Assembly (NCBI RefSeq): GCF_001884185.1
Contig: NZ_MAOE01000001.1
Location: forward strand, 62,001-126,000
Reading direction: 5' to 3'
DNA: 64,000 bases
Source of the DNA: Bacillus albus
GTDB lineage: Bacteria; Bacillota; Bacilli; Bacillales; Bacillaceae_G
The translations under genes and the position numbers were made by a program. Shown piece after piece: positions 53,461 through 62,909 of this stretch. Under the pieces are notes generated by a model. The model did no database searches. It saw only the letters and a program-made list of their open reading frames with translations, and was not told the DNA's origin. Numbering within the stretch: the first letter of the stretch is position 1; every line of letters starts with the position of its first letter.

Positions 53461-55122
53461 TTAATTATTAGCAAACTTTTTTCTAAAGAAAACAAATGCC
53501 GCTGTAACCATTAACGCAAGGCCTAGTACAGTAAAAAGAGTCGTTCCGATACCACCCGTTACTGGAAGAATCCATCCACTTTTATTATTTTCTATCGATA
53601 ATTTAACCGTTTGATTATTTTCGCTAATCTTTACATCAATAGGGTTCTTTAATAATTGATATGAAGCTGTTGTACCATCTTCTTTTGTATAAATTGGTGC
53701 TTTCGTTTCAAAAATTTGATAGTCTCCATACGGAATGTTAGTCCATTTAATAACACCATTTTCATCTGATACACCTGTGACTTCTTTACCTGCCACAACA
53801 ACTATTTTTCCATTTTTATCTTTAAGTACAAACTCTGCACCTTTTAATTTCTTCTTATCAGCACCATCAACTTTTGTTAACTCTATAATTCCAGTTGTCG
53901 GAACAACAACTACAGGTTTAGATTCCTTTTCTCCAATTACATCATTTTTATTTATAAAATCAATTTTTGCTGTATTTAAAATTTCCGAACCAGATAGTAC
54001 TCCTTCTTTTACTTGTGATTTAATTTGTAAATGAAATTCTTTTTTACCATCTAACTTTGTGAAATCTTTTACTGTAGCTGTTACTTTTTGGCCTTCTACA
54101 GCTACCTCTACAATGCTTGCATTTACTTCCACTCCATCAATTTTCACGACTGGTTTTCCTTGAATCATTAAACTATTGTCCAAAGTATCTGTTACTACAT
54201 ATTTTTTGTATTCTTTAATGTCTTCTGGAATTAATGTTTTGATATCATAATTGTAATTAGTTAATGGATTGATTGGTAACGCTTCCAAAACACCGTTAAT
54301 CTTTTTATCAATATTTGGTTCTTCATAGTTTTGCACTTTTACTTTAACTACTGTACCAGAAGTAATTGTTCCATCTTCGTTAATAGTTCCGGAGGTCTTT
54401 ATAAAAAACTCGCGTTTAGTCGGATTTATTACATACCCTTTCGGCGCTTTTGTCTCTTGGAAATAGTATTCCCCATACTCTAATCCTTGCACGCGAATAT
54501 GCCCATTACCATCTGTTACTAATTCTTTTTTCACTTCTGTACCATCTTTTTTAAATAAAGAGAATACTGCACCTGCTAATGCTTTTTCATTTGCACCAGT
54601 CTTTACTAAATCAACTGCACCACGTTTAATCTCATTTTTCGGATACATATGAACATCATAGTTTAGCACCTTACCCTCTTTATTCGTTAATGGAATATCC
54701 ACCGTATACGTATTTGGATTTAGGTTAACATGCGGAGGTCCTGCCACTTCTTTCACTTCATAACGTCCTAGCGGAAGATCTTTTAATACAGCTTGTCCAT
54801 TATCATCTGTTACTACTTGAGTTGGAATTGCTCCCATTACAGGCTTCACATCTTCTTTTACGATTTTCCCATCGTTTGAAATTTTTTCAAACGACGCAAC
54901 CCTTTTCACTTCAAACGTTACACCTTTTAACGGTTTCGCATTTGTTGATACCTCTTGATTTGCAGAGCCATCACCTTCTAGACCCGGTGCGCTATCTTTT
55001 TCTTGTTCATATTTATGAATCGTTAAAGTACCTTTAGATGGTGAAGCTGCCTTTATTAATACACTAGACCATGTAGAAAATGTTAAGAAAAATACTAAAA
55101 GCAAACTAAATATTTTTTTCAT
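53461..55122 (-). CDS. bcpA: Major pilin BcpA (LPVTG sorting signal)
   Basis: The 553-residue precursor has a signal peptide (MKKIFSLLLVFFLTFSTW to about residue 26) and the pilin motif YPKN in VHMYPKNEIK (near residue 163), whose Lys accepts the next subunit. Cna-B-type domains with E-box-like stretches (YYFQETKAPKGYVI and DYQIFETKAPIY) form internal isopeptide bonds. The C-terminus is LPVTGG, a membrane helix and RKKFANN. SrtD cuts at LPVTG and chains the subunits. The start at 55122 follows AAAGGAGATAAGAGAA. First gene of the pilus operon. Confidence 0.96.
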   Translation of the reverse strand: MKKIFSLLLVFFLTFSTWSSVLIKAASPSKGTLTIHKYEQEKDSAPGLEGDGSANQEVSTNAKPLKGVTFEVKRVASFEKISNDGKIVKEDVKPVMGAIPTQVVTDDNGQAVLKDLPLGRYEVKEVAGPPHVNLNPNTYTVDIPLTNKEGKVLNYDVHMYPKNEIKRGAVDLVKTGANEKALAGAVFSLFKKDGTEVKKELVTDGNGHIRVQGLEYGEYYFQETKAPKGYVINPTKREFFIKTSGTINEDGTITSGTVVKVKVQNYEEPNIDKKINGVLEALPINPLTNYNYDIKTLIPEDIKEYKKYVVTDTLDNSLMIQGKPVVKIDGVEVNASIVEVAVEGQKVTATVKDFTKLDGKKEFHLQIKSQVKEGVLSGSEILNTAKIDFINKNDVIGEKESKPVVVVPTTGIIELTKVDGADKKKLKGAEFVLKDKNGKIVVVAGKEVTGVSDENGVIKWTNIPYGDYQIFETKAPIYTKEDGTTASYQLLKNPIDVKISENNQTVKLSIENNKSGWILPVTGGIGTTLFTVLGLALMVTAAFVFFRKKFANN

Positions 55123-55152
55123 TTCTCTTATCTCCTTTACTACTTCTATCAT

Positions 55153-55694
55153 TTTAAAAATCTCTTTATTACTATTACCCTCTTAAAAGTAACAGTGTGC
55201 CAAGTACCAGATTTAAACGAGTAACCTAAAACATAGTCGTCCAACAATCCATTTTTTACAATCACTTATTCACTCTTCTTATTTTCTATTATTACGTTGT
55301 CTCTCCGTATGATATATGTAGTTTTCCCCCTGAATTACACTTATATCTCTACTTCAAAAATAGTTACATATTAACTTCTATCGCTAATTTTCATTAATTA
55401 CTTAACTTAACTTCAATTCATTAATCTCTCCCTTCCTATCCCTATTTAAAATCTAATCTTAATCATTTTTGATACATATAAGCAATGAACAACGAATAAG
55501 TGTGACAATTCATATGTTACGTTACTCCCTAAAACTATTACCTGTATATTCAAATAATATGTGATATTCATGTTAAATTATGGTATTATTCTTAGAAGTT
55601 TATAATTTTTATAGATAAAGTTTTTCCGTTTCTACTTATAAAAAAGGAATATATAAACATTCAACTATTACGCACAACTGTAAGGAGGAATAAT
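55153..55694. promoter_or_regulatory. Long divergent regulatory region between bcpA and the AraC-type gene
   Basis: 540 bp of AT-rich DNA without an open frame. It must hold the pilus operon promoter and that of the divergent regulator. I see no clear box pair or long inverted repeat, but the length suggests several protein sites. Confidence 0.55.
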
Positions 55695-56921
55695 ATGACT
55701 AAAAAGCTCAGTCTAGTTGAGATAGAGTACATTTGCAATATGTTTTTCCAATCTTTTGAAATTCCAGTTTGTTTTTTAGATTGCAACAAAAATATTCTTT
55801 TAGAGTTTACATCAAAAGATGATTCACATTCGTTCTATAAATCAAGAATAGAACAGTTACATGTGCTTTTTCAAAAAAATGATTCAAATAATTCACCTAT
55901 CTTCAGAACTCACCAATATTTAGGACACTTCATTTTAATTCACATAAAGAGCCATTATATGGTGAACGGTACTGTTATTATTGGGCCTTTGACACATGTA
56001 AATTTTTCTACAAGTAAAGTGGATAGTAACCCTAATTTTATTTCGAATTATAAAAGAACAAGAGATCATTATTTTTCATTGTCAGTCAAAGATCAAAATT
56101 TCTTTGTAAATATAGCAATATTGTTCTATAACATTCTCTATAAAAAAAATTCAGATGTAAGTACCTTTTCAAATAACAGTGACTCATTTCATGTAAGTCA
56201 TAGCAGTATCTTAAACGAGGATGTATATATTTCAATGCAAAAAAATGAATCTATCTGTCATAATTTGTATATAGAGAACCAACTACTTGGAGCTATAGAA
56301 AACGGGGATAAAGAAAGCGTCCTCAAATATTATTACGAATTCCAACAAGTGACTCTTTCATCCTTATCTTCATTCCATCAATTAAGACGTCATAAAAACA
56401 TTTGTATTTCATCCATCACACTTGCTACTAGATATGCTATAAAAGGAGGACTCCCTTCCGCGATAGCTTACAAGATTTACGATCTACACATCCAAAAGAC
56501 AGAGGATTTAAAAGACACAGAATCTGTTTGGGATTTATTAAGAGATGTTTTCTGTACTTTTGCAGACTGTGTAAAAGCACAAAAAGTACAGAAACACTCA
56601 AAGACTATCGCTATTTGCAAAAACTATATTTTTAAAAATATTTACAATCAAATATCTGTTAAACAACTTGCTAAATTTGCAAACGTAAATTCAGATTATT
56701 TATCTATATTATTCAAAAAAGAAGTCGGTATTTCATTAATTGAGTACATTCAACGTGAACGAATTGAAGAAGCAAAAAAATTATTAACTTTCACAACCTA
56801 TCCCTTATCAGACATATGTGCTTCGCTCAACTTTAGTGATCAAAGCTATTTTACTAAAATTTTTAAAAAATTCACTAACGAAACACCTGGTAAATACCGA
56901 AAATCTCATGTTGTCATATAG
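55695..56921 (+). CDS. AraC-family regulator divergent from the pilus operon
   Basis: The 408-residue protein has a C-terminal AraC double helix-turn-helix (about residues 305-405: SVKQLAKFANVNSDYLSILFKKEVGISLIEYIQ and SDICASLNFSDQSYFTKIFKKFTNETPGKYR). An N-terminal 150-residue PAS/PocR-like sensor part starts with FEIPVCFLDCNKNIL. This is the YesN-like layout. TAAGGAGGAATAAT precedes the ATG. Divergence from bcpA makes it a likely activator of pilus expression; this is inference from position. Confidence 0.85.
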   Translation: MTKKLSLVEIEYICNMFFQSFEIPVCFLDCNKNILLEFTSKDDSHSFYKSRIEQLHVLFQKNDSNNSPIFRTHQYLGHFILIHIKSHYMVNGTVIIGPLTHVNFSTSKVDSNPNFISNYKRTRDHYFSLSVKDQNFFVNIAILFYNILYKKNSDVSTFSNNSDSFHVSHSSILNEDVYISMQKNESICHNLYIENQLLGAIENGDKESVLKYYYEFQQVTLSSLSSFHQLRRHKNICISSITLATRYAIKGGLPSAIAYKIYDLHIQKTEDLKDTESVWDLLRDVFCTFADCVKAQKVQKHSKTIAICKNYIFKNIYNQISVKQLAKFANVNSDYLSILFKKEVGISLIEYIQRERIEEAKKLLTFTTYPLSDICASLNFSDQSYFTKIFKKFTNETPGKYRKSHVVI

Positions 56922-57027
56922 AGTTAAACTTTCATTAAAACAAAGTGTTTTTAGTAACTTATCAATGGCAGATTAAAATTACTTCCACATTCATGACCTT
57001 TTGAATTTAGGCTATTTTTAAATCAAA

Positions 57028-57075
57028 AAAACACGTTACTATTCTCATTCAAATAAAAGAATAGTAACGTGTTTT
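57028..57075. terminator. Bidirectional terminator between the AraC gene and the protease gene
   Basis: AAAACACGTTACTATTCT and AGAATAGTAACGTGTTTT form a perfect 18-bp stem with a 13-base loop. Confidence 0.92.
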
Positions 57076-57213
57076 ATATGTAATGTAGGTCTGTAGGCAA
57101 AATAGCGTCCGAACGCAAAGTTTTATAGAAGCAAAATACACCACTTAAATACTAAAATCTTATTAAGTAAAAAATTTTTCTAATAATTATTGTGTGAGAA
57201 ATAATTCCTACTA

Positions 57214-59895
57214 TTATTTTTGTATCCTTCTAAATTTGCGAACTAAAGTGAGCACTGTACCTGCAACTACCATCCATATGCCCATTGCTGCACTATTAGT
57301 TGTACTTGCACCCGTATTTGGAAGTTCTTTATATGTAGTTTCTTTTTTATCGGAATTACTGTTGTTTGGGATATTACCGTTATCACTGTTATTAGCAAGA
57401 CCTTTAGCTTTGCTAGTGTCTTTATCCTTCACTAATACTTTTTGTATTGCATGTACCTCATTACCTACAGAATCTGTGACACTATATATTATTTCAAAAG
57501 TACCAGCTTTAGTAGTATCTCCAATACCTTCATATGCTACTTTAGAAGTAAGATCCCCGTCTTCTTTATCAGTAGCTGATACACCTACCATTGGGTTGAA
57601 ATGGTCTCCTTCAGTAATTGTAGTTGTAGCAGGTACTTTTAGTATTGGTATTTCATTTTTAACTTCTTCTCTAACTTTGACCGTTACAGTTTGTTTTGCA
57701 GAAACTTCATGTCCTTTAGAATCTGTCACTGTATACATTAATACGTAAGTACCAGCTTTAGAGGTATTTATTTCACCATTAACTTTTACTTTAGAAGTAA
57801 GATCGCCATCTTCTTTATCAATAGCTAATACTTTTGCCATAGGTTCGAATGAATCGTCTATATGAATCGTCGTTGCAGTAGGTACTGTTAATGTAGGGTT
57901 TAAATCTAATATTTCTTCATTCCCCTCTACAATTACTGTCTGCGTAGCCGCTGCATTGCCCCCTTGAGAATCAACGACAGAGTATTCCACAATGTATTTT
58001 CCAGGTTTAGAAGTATCTACATCACCTTTATGTTCTACTCGATTTGTTAAATTACCATCTTCTTTATCAATAGCTTTTATATTGCTCGTTGGGTCAAATT
58101 TATCACCGACACGTAGTGTAATTGTCGGCGGTACTGTTAACTCTGGGACTTGGTTTGCCTCAGTTTTTTCGTTTTCTTTCATGCTTCCTTTAATGTTCAC
58201 TGCATCAAATGCTTTTTGAACCGCTTCAACCTCAATTGAATTCGCACCATATTTGTTCGTTGCAACTTTAAGACACGCTAATCTTAATTCAGTGAAATTA
58301 GATGTCATGTTCAATTCATCAGTATTTGCATAATAGAAAATATCAAACATTTTATCTTCACCAATACCATTTACAGTTACACCGTTATGAGTTCCACCTT
58401 GTGCAATTAAATACGCGACTTTATTAATAATACTTGAGTTGAAATGGACGCCCTCATTATCTTCTCCGTTTAAATCACTGTATTTGCTATAATCATCTGG
58501 ATACGGTACTCCATTAAAGAATTTGACTGAAGATGGATTTTTCATATTACGGAGAACTGATCCACTTTGTTCTCCTATTGTCCAATTAAATTCCCCATTA
58601 TTTATATATTTCTCAATAGCCGTTCCCATAATATCAGATAACGCCTCGTTAATTGCTCCTGATTCTCCAAAAAATTCAAGATTAGATTCACTAGATGTAA
58701 CCGCATGTGTAAATTCATGACCCGCTATGTCAAACGATCTAACCATTGGATCACCATATATAAGCATACTAACATTGTTAATATTAGCGCTAAATGCATT
58801 CGCCCAATTTTTAGGATCATTTGTTTCTCCAGAATCCCATGCATGCACAACTGAAACTACTTTTTTCCCTTTATTATCAAAACTATTACGCTTATATTTG
58901 TCTTTATAAAAATCATATACGTTTGTTGCTAAGAAATGAGCACTTACCGCTTTTGGGTCATTAAATGTTGTTGATGTGCTAGTTGCTAATATACCAGGAT
59001 AATATTTATCTTCAAAAGTCATATCTCTATAATTCACATCGTACGTCTCAATTCCTTGCCCCCTTGTGTAATCAGCAAGCGCATATTTCCCGTTACTTTG
59101 TTCAGAAATACCGAATGTACGAGTTATTCCTAAATCATCTTTTCCAGTGCCGGTTAATGATTTAAAATTACTTTTTTTACTCTCCTTAATAGCTTCAACA
59201 TGCTCTTCACTTACTTTTAAATCTGACTCTTGCACCATATTTTTCAACATATCACCATTATGAGCATCCACTAAATAAGTTCCAGATACATAATTTGGTG
59301 TTGCAGCAGCAAATGTAACTTGATATGCATTGCTGGCCTGCCCATTATTTTCATTAACAAAAATAACTTCCTTAACTTCTGGTTCAGAAATAAATTTAAC
59401 ATCGTTTCCGTACTTCGTATAAATATATTGCTTTGCTTCTTCTTTTGATAAATTTTTTACATTCTTTACATTTTCTTGAGTTAAATTTTGTGCACTTTCT
59501 CCTGAAACACTTTTGATAATACCCTTTTTATCTACATGAGCAGTTAATTGGTGTCCGTATACTTCTTTACCTTCATATATTTGTTGCATACGCACAAGTG
59601 TAGTCCCATCATAAGAACCACGTTTTTGAATAACTTTGTAATCTACCCCCTCGTCTCCACTCACTTGTTTTGGAGACAAAGCATGCCCCGTCTTTTCCTT
59701 AAGTGCATCTTTCACTACGTTCTCAGGCATCTTTTGTGATGGTTGTGTAAGTTCACCTGAACGGAACGAATCCCCTTGAATTTCAACTTGCATTTGACTC
59801 TTTTCCTCTGCATAACCTACTCCATATGGTGTCACAGTTGTTAAGGCCAATCCTGTTGTTAAAGCAACTATAGCTATTTCTTTTTTATTATTCAT
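57214..59895 (-). CDS. Cell-wall-anchored M4 (thermolysin-like) metalloprotease with DUF5011 repeats
   Basis: The 893-residue precursor has a signal peptide, an FTP/PepSY propeptide (to about residue 240) and a thermolysin catalytic domain with IAGHEFTHAVT (zinc site) and SGAINEALSDIMG. HFNSSIINKVAYLIAQGG supplies the second catalytic His. Three DUF5011 Ig-like repeats follow (about residues 585-810, each with DKEDGxLT and GTY/FxxxYxVTDS). A linker, LPNTGAS, a membrane helix and RKFRRIQK complete a housekeeping sortase signal. Classical bacillolysin is freely secreted; this form stays on the wall. ACGAGGGAAATAAC precedes the ATG. Confidence 0.94.
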   Translation of the reverse strand: MNNKKEIAIVALTTGLALTTVTPYGVGYAEEKSQMQVEIQGDSFRSGELTQPSQKMPENVVKDALKEKTGHALSPKQVSGDEGVDYKVIQKRGSYDGTTLVRMQQIYEGKEVYGHQLTAHVDKKGIIKSVSGESAQNLTQENVKNVKNLSKEEAKQYIYTKYGNDVKFISEPEVKEVIFVNENNGQASNAYQVTFAAATPNYVSGTYLVDAHNGDMLKNMVQESDLKVSEEHVEAIKESKKSNFKSLTGTGKDDLGITRTFGISEQSNGKYALADYTRGQGIETYDVNYRDMTFEDKYYPGILATSTSTTFNDPKAVSAHFLATNVYDFYKDKYKRNSFDNKGKKVVSVVHAWDSGETNDPKNWANAFSANINNVSMLIYGDPMVRSFDIAGHEFTHAVTSSESNLEFFGESGAINEALSDIMGTAIEKYINNGEFNWTIGEQSGSVLRNMKNPSSVKFFNGVPYPDDYSKYSDLNGEDNEGVHFNSSIINKVAYLIAQGGTHNGVTVNGIGEDKMFDIFYYANTDELNMTSNFTELRLACLKVATNKYGANSIEVEAVQKAFDAVNIKGSMKENEKTEANQVPELTVPPTITLRVGDKFDPTSNIKAIDKEDGNLTNRVEHKGDVDTSKPGKYIVEYSVVDSQGGNAAATQTVIVEGNEEILDLNPTLTVPTATTIHIDDSFEPMAKVLAIDKEDGDLTSKVKVNGEINTSKAGTYVLMYTVTDSKGHEVSAKQTVTVKVREEVKNEIPILKVPATTTITEGDHFNPMVGVSATDKEDGDLTSKVAYEGIGDTTKAGTFEIIYSVTDSVGNEVHAIQKVLVKDKDTSKAKGLANNSDNGNIPNNSNSDKKETTYKELPNTGASTTNSAAMGIWMVVAGTVLTLVRKFRRIQK

Positions 59896-60001
59896 GTTAT
59901 TTCCCTCGTATTATTTACTAAAATATGAAACTACTTAAATGTATTCCTATCAAAAATAGAAAAATAAAAATTACAACACTTTACGCAAAACCGTATTATA
60001 A

Positions 60002-60036
60002 AAAGATGACTTCTGTAACCAACAAAAGTCATCCGT
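60002..60036 (-). terminator. Terminator of the 124-residue gene
   Basis: GATGACTT...AAGTCATC pair on the minus strand and are followed by TTTTTA, 65-100 bp past the stop. Confidence 0.65.
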
Positions 60037-60100
60037 TCAATATGTAATATCCCTAATATATTTTTAATGCATAATTTCTACATAAAAAGAAAAAAATTCA

Positions 60101-60475
60101 TTAACGAGCATTTTGCAATACTTTTATTAGGTCATTTATATTTTCAACTTTCTGCTGAAACTGATCAAAACTACTATGTAGTAATAAAGGATTTTTATCT
60201 TCAGTTGAAATAACTAGTTTTAATTCCTGTTCTAATTTATCATATGTATGAAAGAAATTATCAAATTCTACACTTATGAGTTCTTCATTTTCACGATAAA
60301 ATCTTTTTGCTTCTAAATAAGTCATATATGATTTATTTAGAAACCCTAATGAAATTAAATATTTAGAAGTGTTTTCTTGATAAATAGCAATATCACATGC
60401 TATTTTAATATCAGAATAAGTCTTTTGAACGAAACAATGCAATTCAAAAATCTTAACTTTTAATCCATTATTCAT
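60101..60475 (-). CDS. Hypothetical helical protein (124 residues)
   Basis: The start at 60475 has a strong site (GGGAGGGGATGAA). The product is predicted almost all-helical, with heptad-like stretches (residues 10-45 and 60-95) and no membrane segment. It contains two Cys in the first 30 residues (LHCFVQKT, IACDIAIY). I do not recognise the family. Single-gene unit. Confidence 0.65.
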   Translation of the reverse strand: MNNGLKVKIFELHCFVQKTYSDIKIACDIAIYQENTSKYLISLGFLNKSYMTYLEAKRFYRENEELISVEFDNFFHTYDKLEQELKLVISTEDKNPLLLHSSFDQFQQKVENINDLIKVLQNAR

Positions 60476-60552
60476 TTCATCCCCTCCCATCCTATCTATT
60501 CTACAAAAAAATAGAATATTATACAAAGTAAAATATCAATATAGTACAAAAA

Positions 60553-60588
60553 TAAAAAGCGAAAGAATAACTCCTTCCGCTTTTTACA
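60553..60588 (-). terminator. Terminator of the double-GNAT gene
   Basis: AAAAAGCGGAAG and CTTTCGCTTTTT pair with a mismatch on the minus strand, then ATTTTT; it starts within the last codons of the gene. Confidence 0.82.
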
Positions 60589-61432
60589 GCAATACATACA
60601 TTTCATATTGTGCTAACGAATTCTTTTCAAATCCAGTTTTCTTGAAAAATCCTTCTAGTAAATTGTTGTTTGGAAACCCAATTGATAAACTTGATACATT
60701 TAAGTTTTCTCTTGCCACTTGTAATAAATTTGATCCAATACCACGATTTCTATAGTCTTTGTCTACGAAAAGAAAACTAATTTTACCTTGTTCATTCATA
60801 CATATTGAACCTTTTAAATCATTATCGACATATGCGCCGTAAAATGTATTATTTGATTTTTCGATATAATCCATATCATTTTGCCAATTTATATGGAAGT
60901 GCAACCATTTCTGAATTTCAAGTTTAAACGATGAAAAATCTAATTGTTTTACTTCAATTCCCTTACACTCTTTATTTATTATTTTAGTCATATCTTTTAA
61001 ATGATAATAAGATAGATCGTACACTTTTTCATAGCCTAATTTCGTATAAAAATGAATTGCTCGGTCATTGCCTACAATGACTTCAAGAAAAAGTTGCTTA
61101 CACTCATTTTGAACCGCCTCTTCTTTATGTAGTTCAAATAACTTTTGACTCACACCAATACCACGGTAATTAGGATGAATCGCTAATGTTCCACAGCGCA
61201 TTGTTTTTATGTTTTCGTAATCCTTTATCCCGCCAAGTATTACACCAACAGATTTGTTACCGTCTAAAGCAAGAAAGGAATGTTTAAGTGAATTCCCTTC
61301 TGGCCCCAAAAACCTTTTTATAAAATCTTCTTTTGAAACTTCCATTTTAATAATGTAATCTGAAAATCCATCTTTAAAAGCTTCATACACTAAATCTATA
61401 CTTACTTCACTGCATCTTTTGTATTGAATCAT
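60584..61432 (-). CDS. GNAT acetyltransferase with two GNAT domains
   Basis: The 282-residue protein has an N-terminal GNAT domain (LAIHPNYRGIGVSQKLFELH, acetyl-CoA motif A near residue 90, then NDRAIHFYTKLGYEKV). A second, shorter domain follows (ISFLFVDKDYRNRGIGSNLLQVA near residue 225, then GFFKKTGFEK). Both have the R-x-x-G-x-G/A loop. Tandem GNATs often keep one active site. Substrate unknown. Start at 61432 after GGGGGAGAATTTTAT. Confidence 0.88.
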   Translation of the reverse strand: MIQYKRCSEVSIDLVYEAFKDGFSDYIIKMEVSKEDFIKRFLGPEGNSLKHSFLALDGNKSVGVILGGIKDYENIKTMRCGTLAIHPNYRGIGVSQKLFELHKEEAVQNECKQLFLEVIVGNDRAIHFYTKLGYEKVYDLSYYHLKDMTKIINKECKGIEVKQLDFSSFKLEIQKWLHFHINWQNDMDYIEKSNNTFYGAYVDNDLKGSICMNEQGKISFLFVDKDYRNRGIGSNLLQVARENLNVSSLSIGFPNNNLLEGFFKKTGFEKNSLAQYEMYVLL

Positions 61433-61521
61433 ATAAAATTCTCCCCCACTTACTCGTGTTAAACTTAACATTCAAATACGTAAAATGTACTAGTTCCACT
61501 CTACCCATCATTCTTTAACAT

Positions 61522-62157
61522 TTAATTTGAAATAAACGGGCACTTCCCTACATATCTCTCACTGTTAATTTGTTTTATAACAAATGGTGCAATATCACTA
61601 TTTTGAATTTTGATTCCTGGCATATCTACTAAACTCTCTTTTATATTTCCAATGCTCTTCCCTTCCATAACAAATGGTAATCTAACAATTGTCCAATCTA
61701 CATCACTACCTTGAATAGTTTGCAATTCTTTATATTTATCTTGCATCATCTTTGATAAAAATGCTTTAAACAAGGTAGCTCCTATTTTATTTATAATTCC
61801 CTTCTGATCTCCTGTAACATCTAAAGAACCTCCAGAAATTAGAATATATCGTTTTATTTCAAACTCCTTCATTACTTCTAAAATATGCTTTGTTACTGTG
61901 CTAAAAATATAAGATTCATTTTTGGGTTGACCTACTGCATTAATTACAGCTCGACACCCTTTAAGTAATTTGCGTATTGAAGCAAAATCACGTGCATCTC
62001 CACTAATAATCTCTAAATTTTCATTTGTTATTTTGATATTATTAGAAGTTCTTGTTAATATTTTTACTTGATACCCCTTATCTAGCGCTTCTTTTACAAG
62101 GAATTTCCCGGCTTTTCCGTTTGCACCCAAAATAGCTATTTTATTTGTACTTTCCAA
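61522..62157 (-). CDS. NAD(P)-binding oxidoreductase-like protein (NmrA/atypical SDR)
   Basis: The 211-residue protein has the atypical-SDR dinucleotide motif IAILGANGKAGKFLVKEAL (GxxGxxG near residue 11). It also has VKILTRTSNN, a DARDFASIRKLLKGCRAVINAVG stretch and VDWTIVRLPFV. It is the YwnB/NmrA-like type; members sense redox state or reduce small ketones. The start is TTG 62157 after AAGAGGGGTTAATA. It lies 15 bp after the nucleosidase gene and is probably co-transcribed. Confidence 0.85.
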   Translation of the reverse strand: MESTNKIAILGANGKAGKFLVKEALDKGYQVKILTRTSNNIKITNENLEIISGDARDFASIRKLLKGCRAVINAVGQPKNESYIFSTVTKHILEVMKEFEIKRYILISGGSLDVTGDQKGIINKIGATLFKAFLSKMMQDKYKELQTIQGSDVDWTIVRLPFVMEGKSIGNIKESLVDMPGIKIQNSDIAPFVIKQINSERYVGKCPFISN

Positions 62158-62172
62158 TATTAACCCCTCTTA

Positions 62173-62883
62173 CTATCTATTATTTACTACATTAATCTCA
62201 TACACTCGTAAAAAAGCAATTAAATGCTCACACGCTCGTTCACACGCTAACATTTTAAAGATTTTTTGTTCCTCTTTCGTTTTATCATTCGCTTGATCTG
62301 ATGCAGCTTTTAAACTGAGAAAAGGTTTGTTATTGATTTGACACACATAAGCAAAAGCTGCCACTTCTTGATCAACCGCTAATGCTCCATATACAGTATG
62401 GAGTAAATACCTCATTTCTGAACTACGAATACGTTGATCTCCAGATAAAAATGTACCAAAATGAATCGGATCATAAGATCGTACCTTTTTTATTCTTCTT
62501 ACAAGTGACTTTGTTGTTTCAATAGGTGCTGTCCTACCATTATATAAATTAAAAGCATCTTCCCCCGAACCAGCAGCAGTAACGTCGTGTTGTATTGCAT
62601 TAAGGGCTACTACAATATGTCCATTTTTCACCTTATTTGATAGACTTCCGCATATTCCCGTCATAAATAACTCATCTGGCTGGAACTCACAAATTAATAA
62701 TTGTACACAACTTGCACAACTTACTTTGCCAACTCCAGTTACAACGGAGATAACTTCCAAATTATTCATATAATGAAAATGAAATTCCCAAGCTGCTCGT
62801 TTTTCAAAGCGTTCACTTGGATAATATTGATGCAAATACGTAAGTTCTGGTTCCCATGCGGATACGATTGCAATACGTTTCAT
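62173..62883 (-). CDS. Nucleoside phosphorylase-superfamily nucleosidase (MTA/SAH nucleosidase-like)
   Basis: The 236-residue protein begins MKRIAIVSAWEPELTYL. It has VVTGVGKVSCASCVQLLI (phosphate/ribose loop), FMTGICGSLSNKVKNGHIVV and the catalytic-type VDQEVAAFAYVCQINNKPFLSLKAASD, close to Pfs. It cleaves the N-glycosidic bond of a purine nucleoside such as methylthioadenosine or adenosylhomocysteine. It differs enough from housekeeping Pfs that substrate should not be assumed. GGGGAAGTG precedes ATG 62883. Confidence 0.85.
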   Translation of the reverse strand: MKRIAIVSAWEPELTYLHQYYPSERFEKRAAWEFHFHYMNNLEVISVVTGVGKVSCASCVQLLICEFQPDELFMTGICGSLSNKVKNGHIVVALNAIQHDVTAAGSGEDAFNLYNGRTAPIETTKSLVRRIKKVRSYDPIHFGTFLSGDQRIRSSEMRYLLHTVYGALAVDQEVAAFAYVCQINNKPFLSLKAASDQANDKTKEEQKIFKMLACERACEHLIAFLRVYEINVVNNR

Positions 62884-62909
62884 TACACGCTTCACTTCCC
62901 CTATTGTTA

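Noticed and set aside
57194-57748. Plus-strand frame of 184 codons opposite the M4 protease
   Set aside because: It is the antisense of the DUF5011 repeats and LPNTG region; repeat composition keeps it open.
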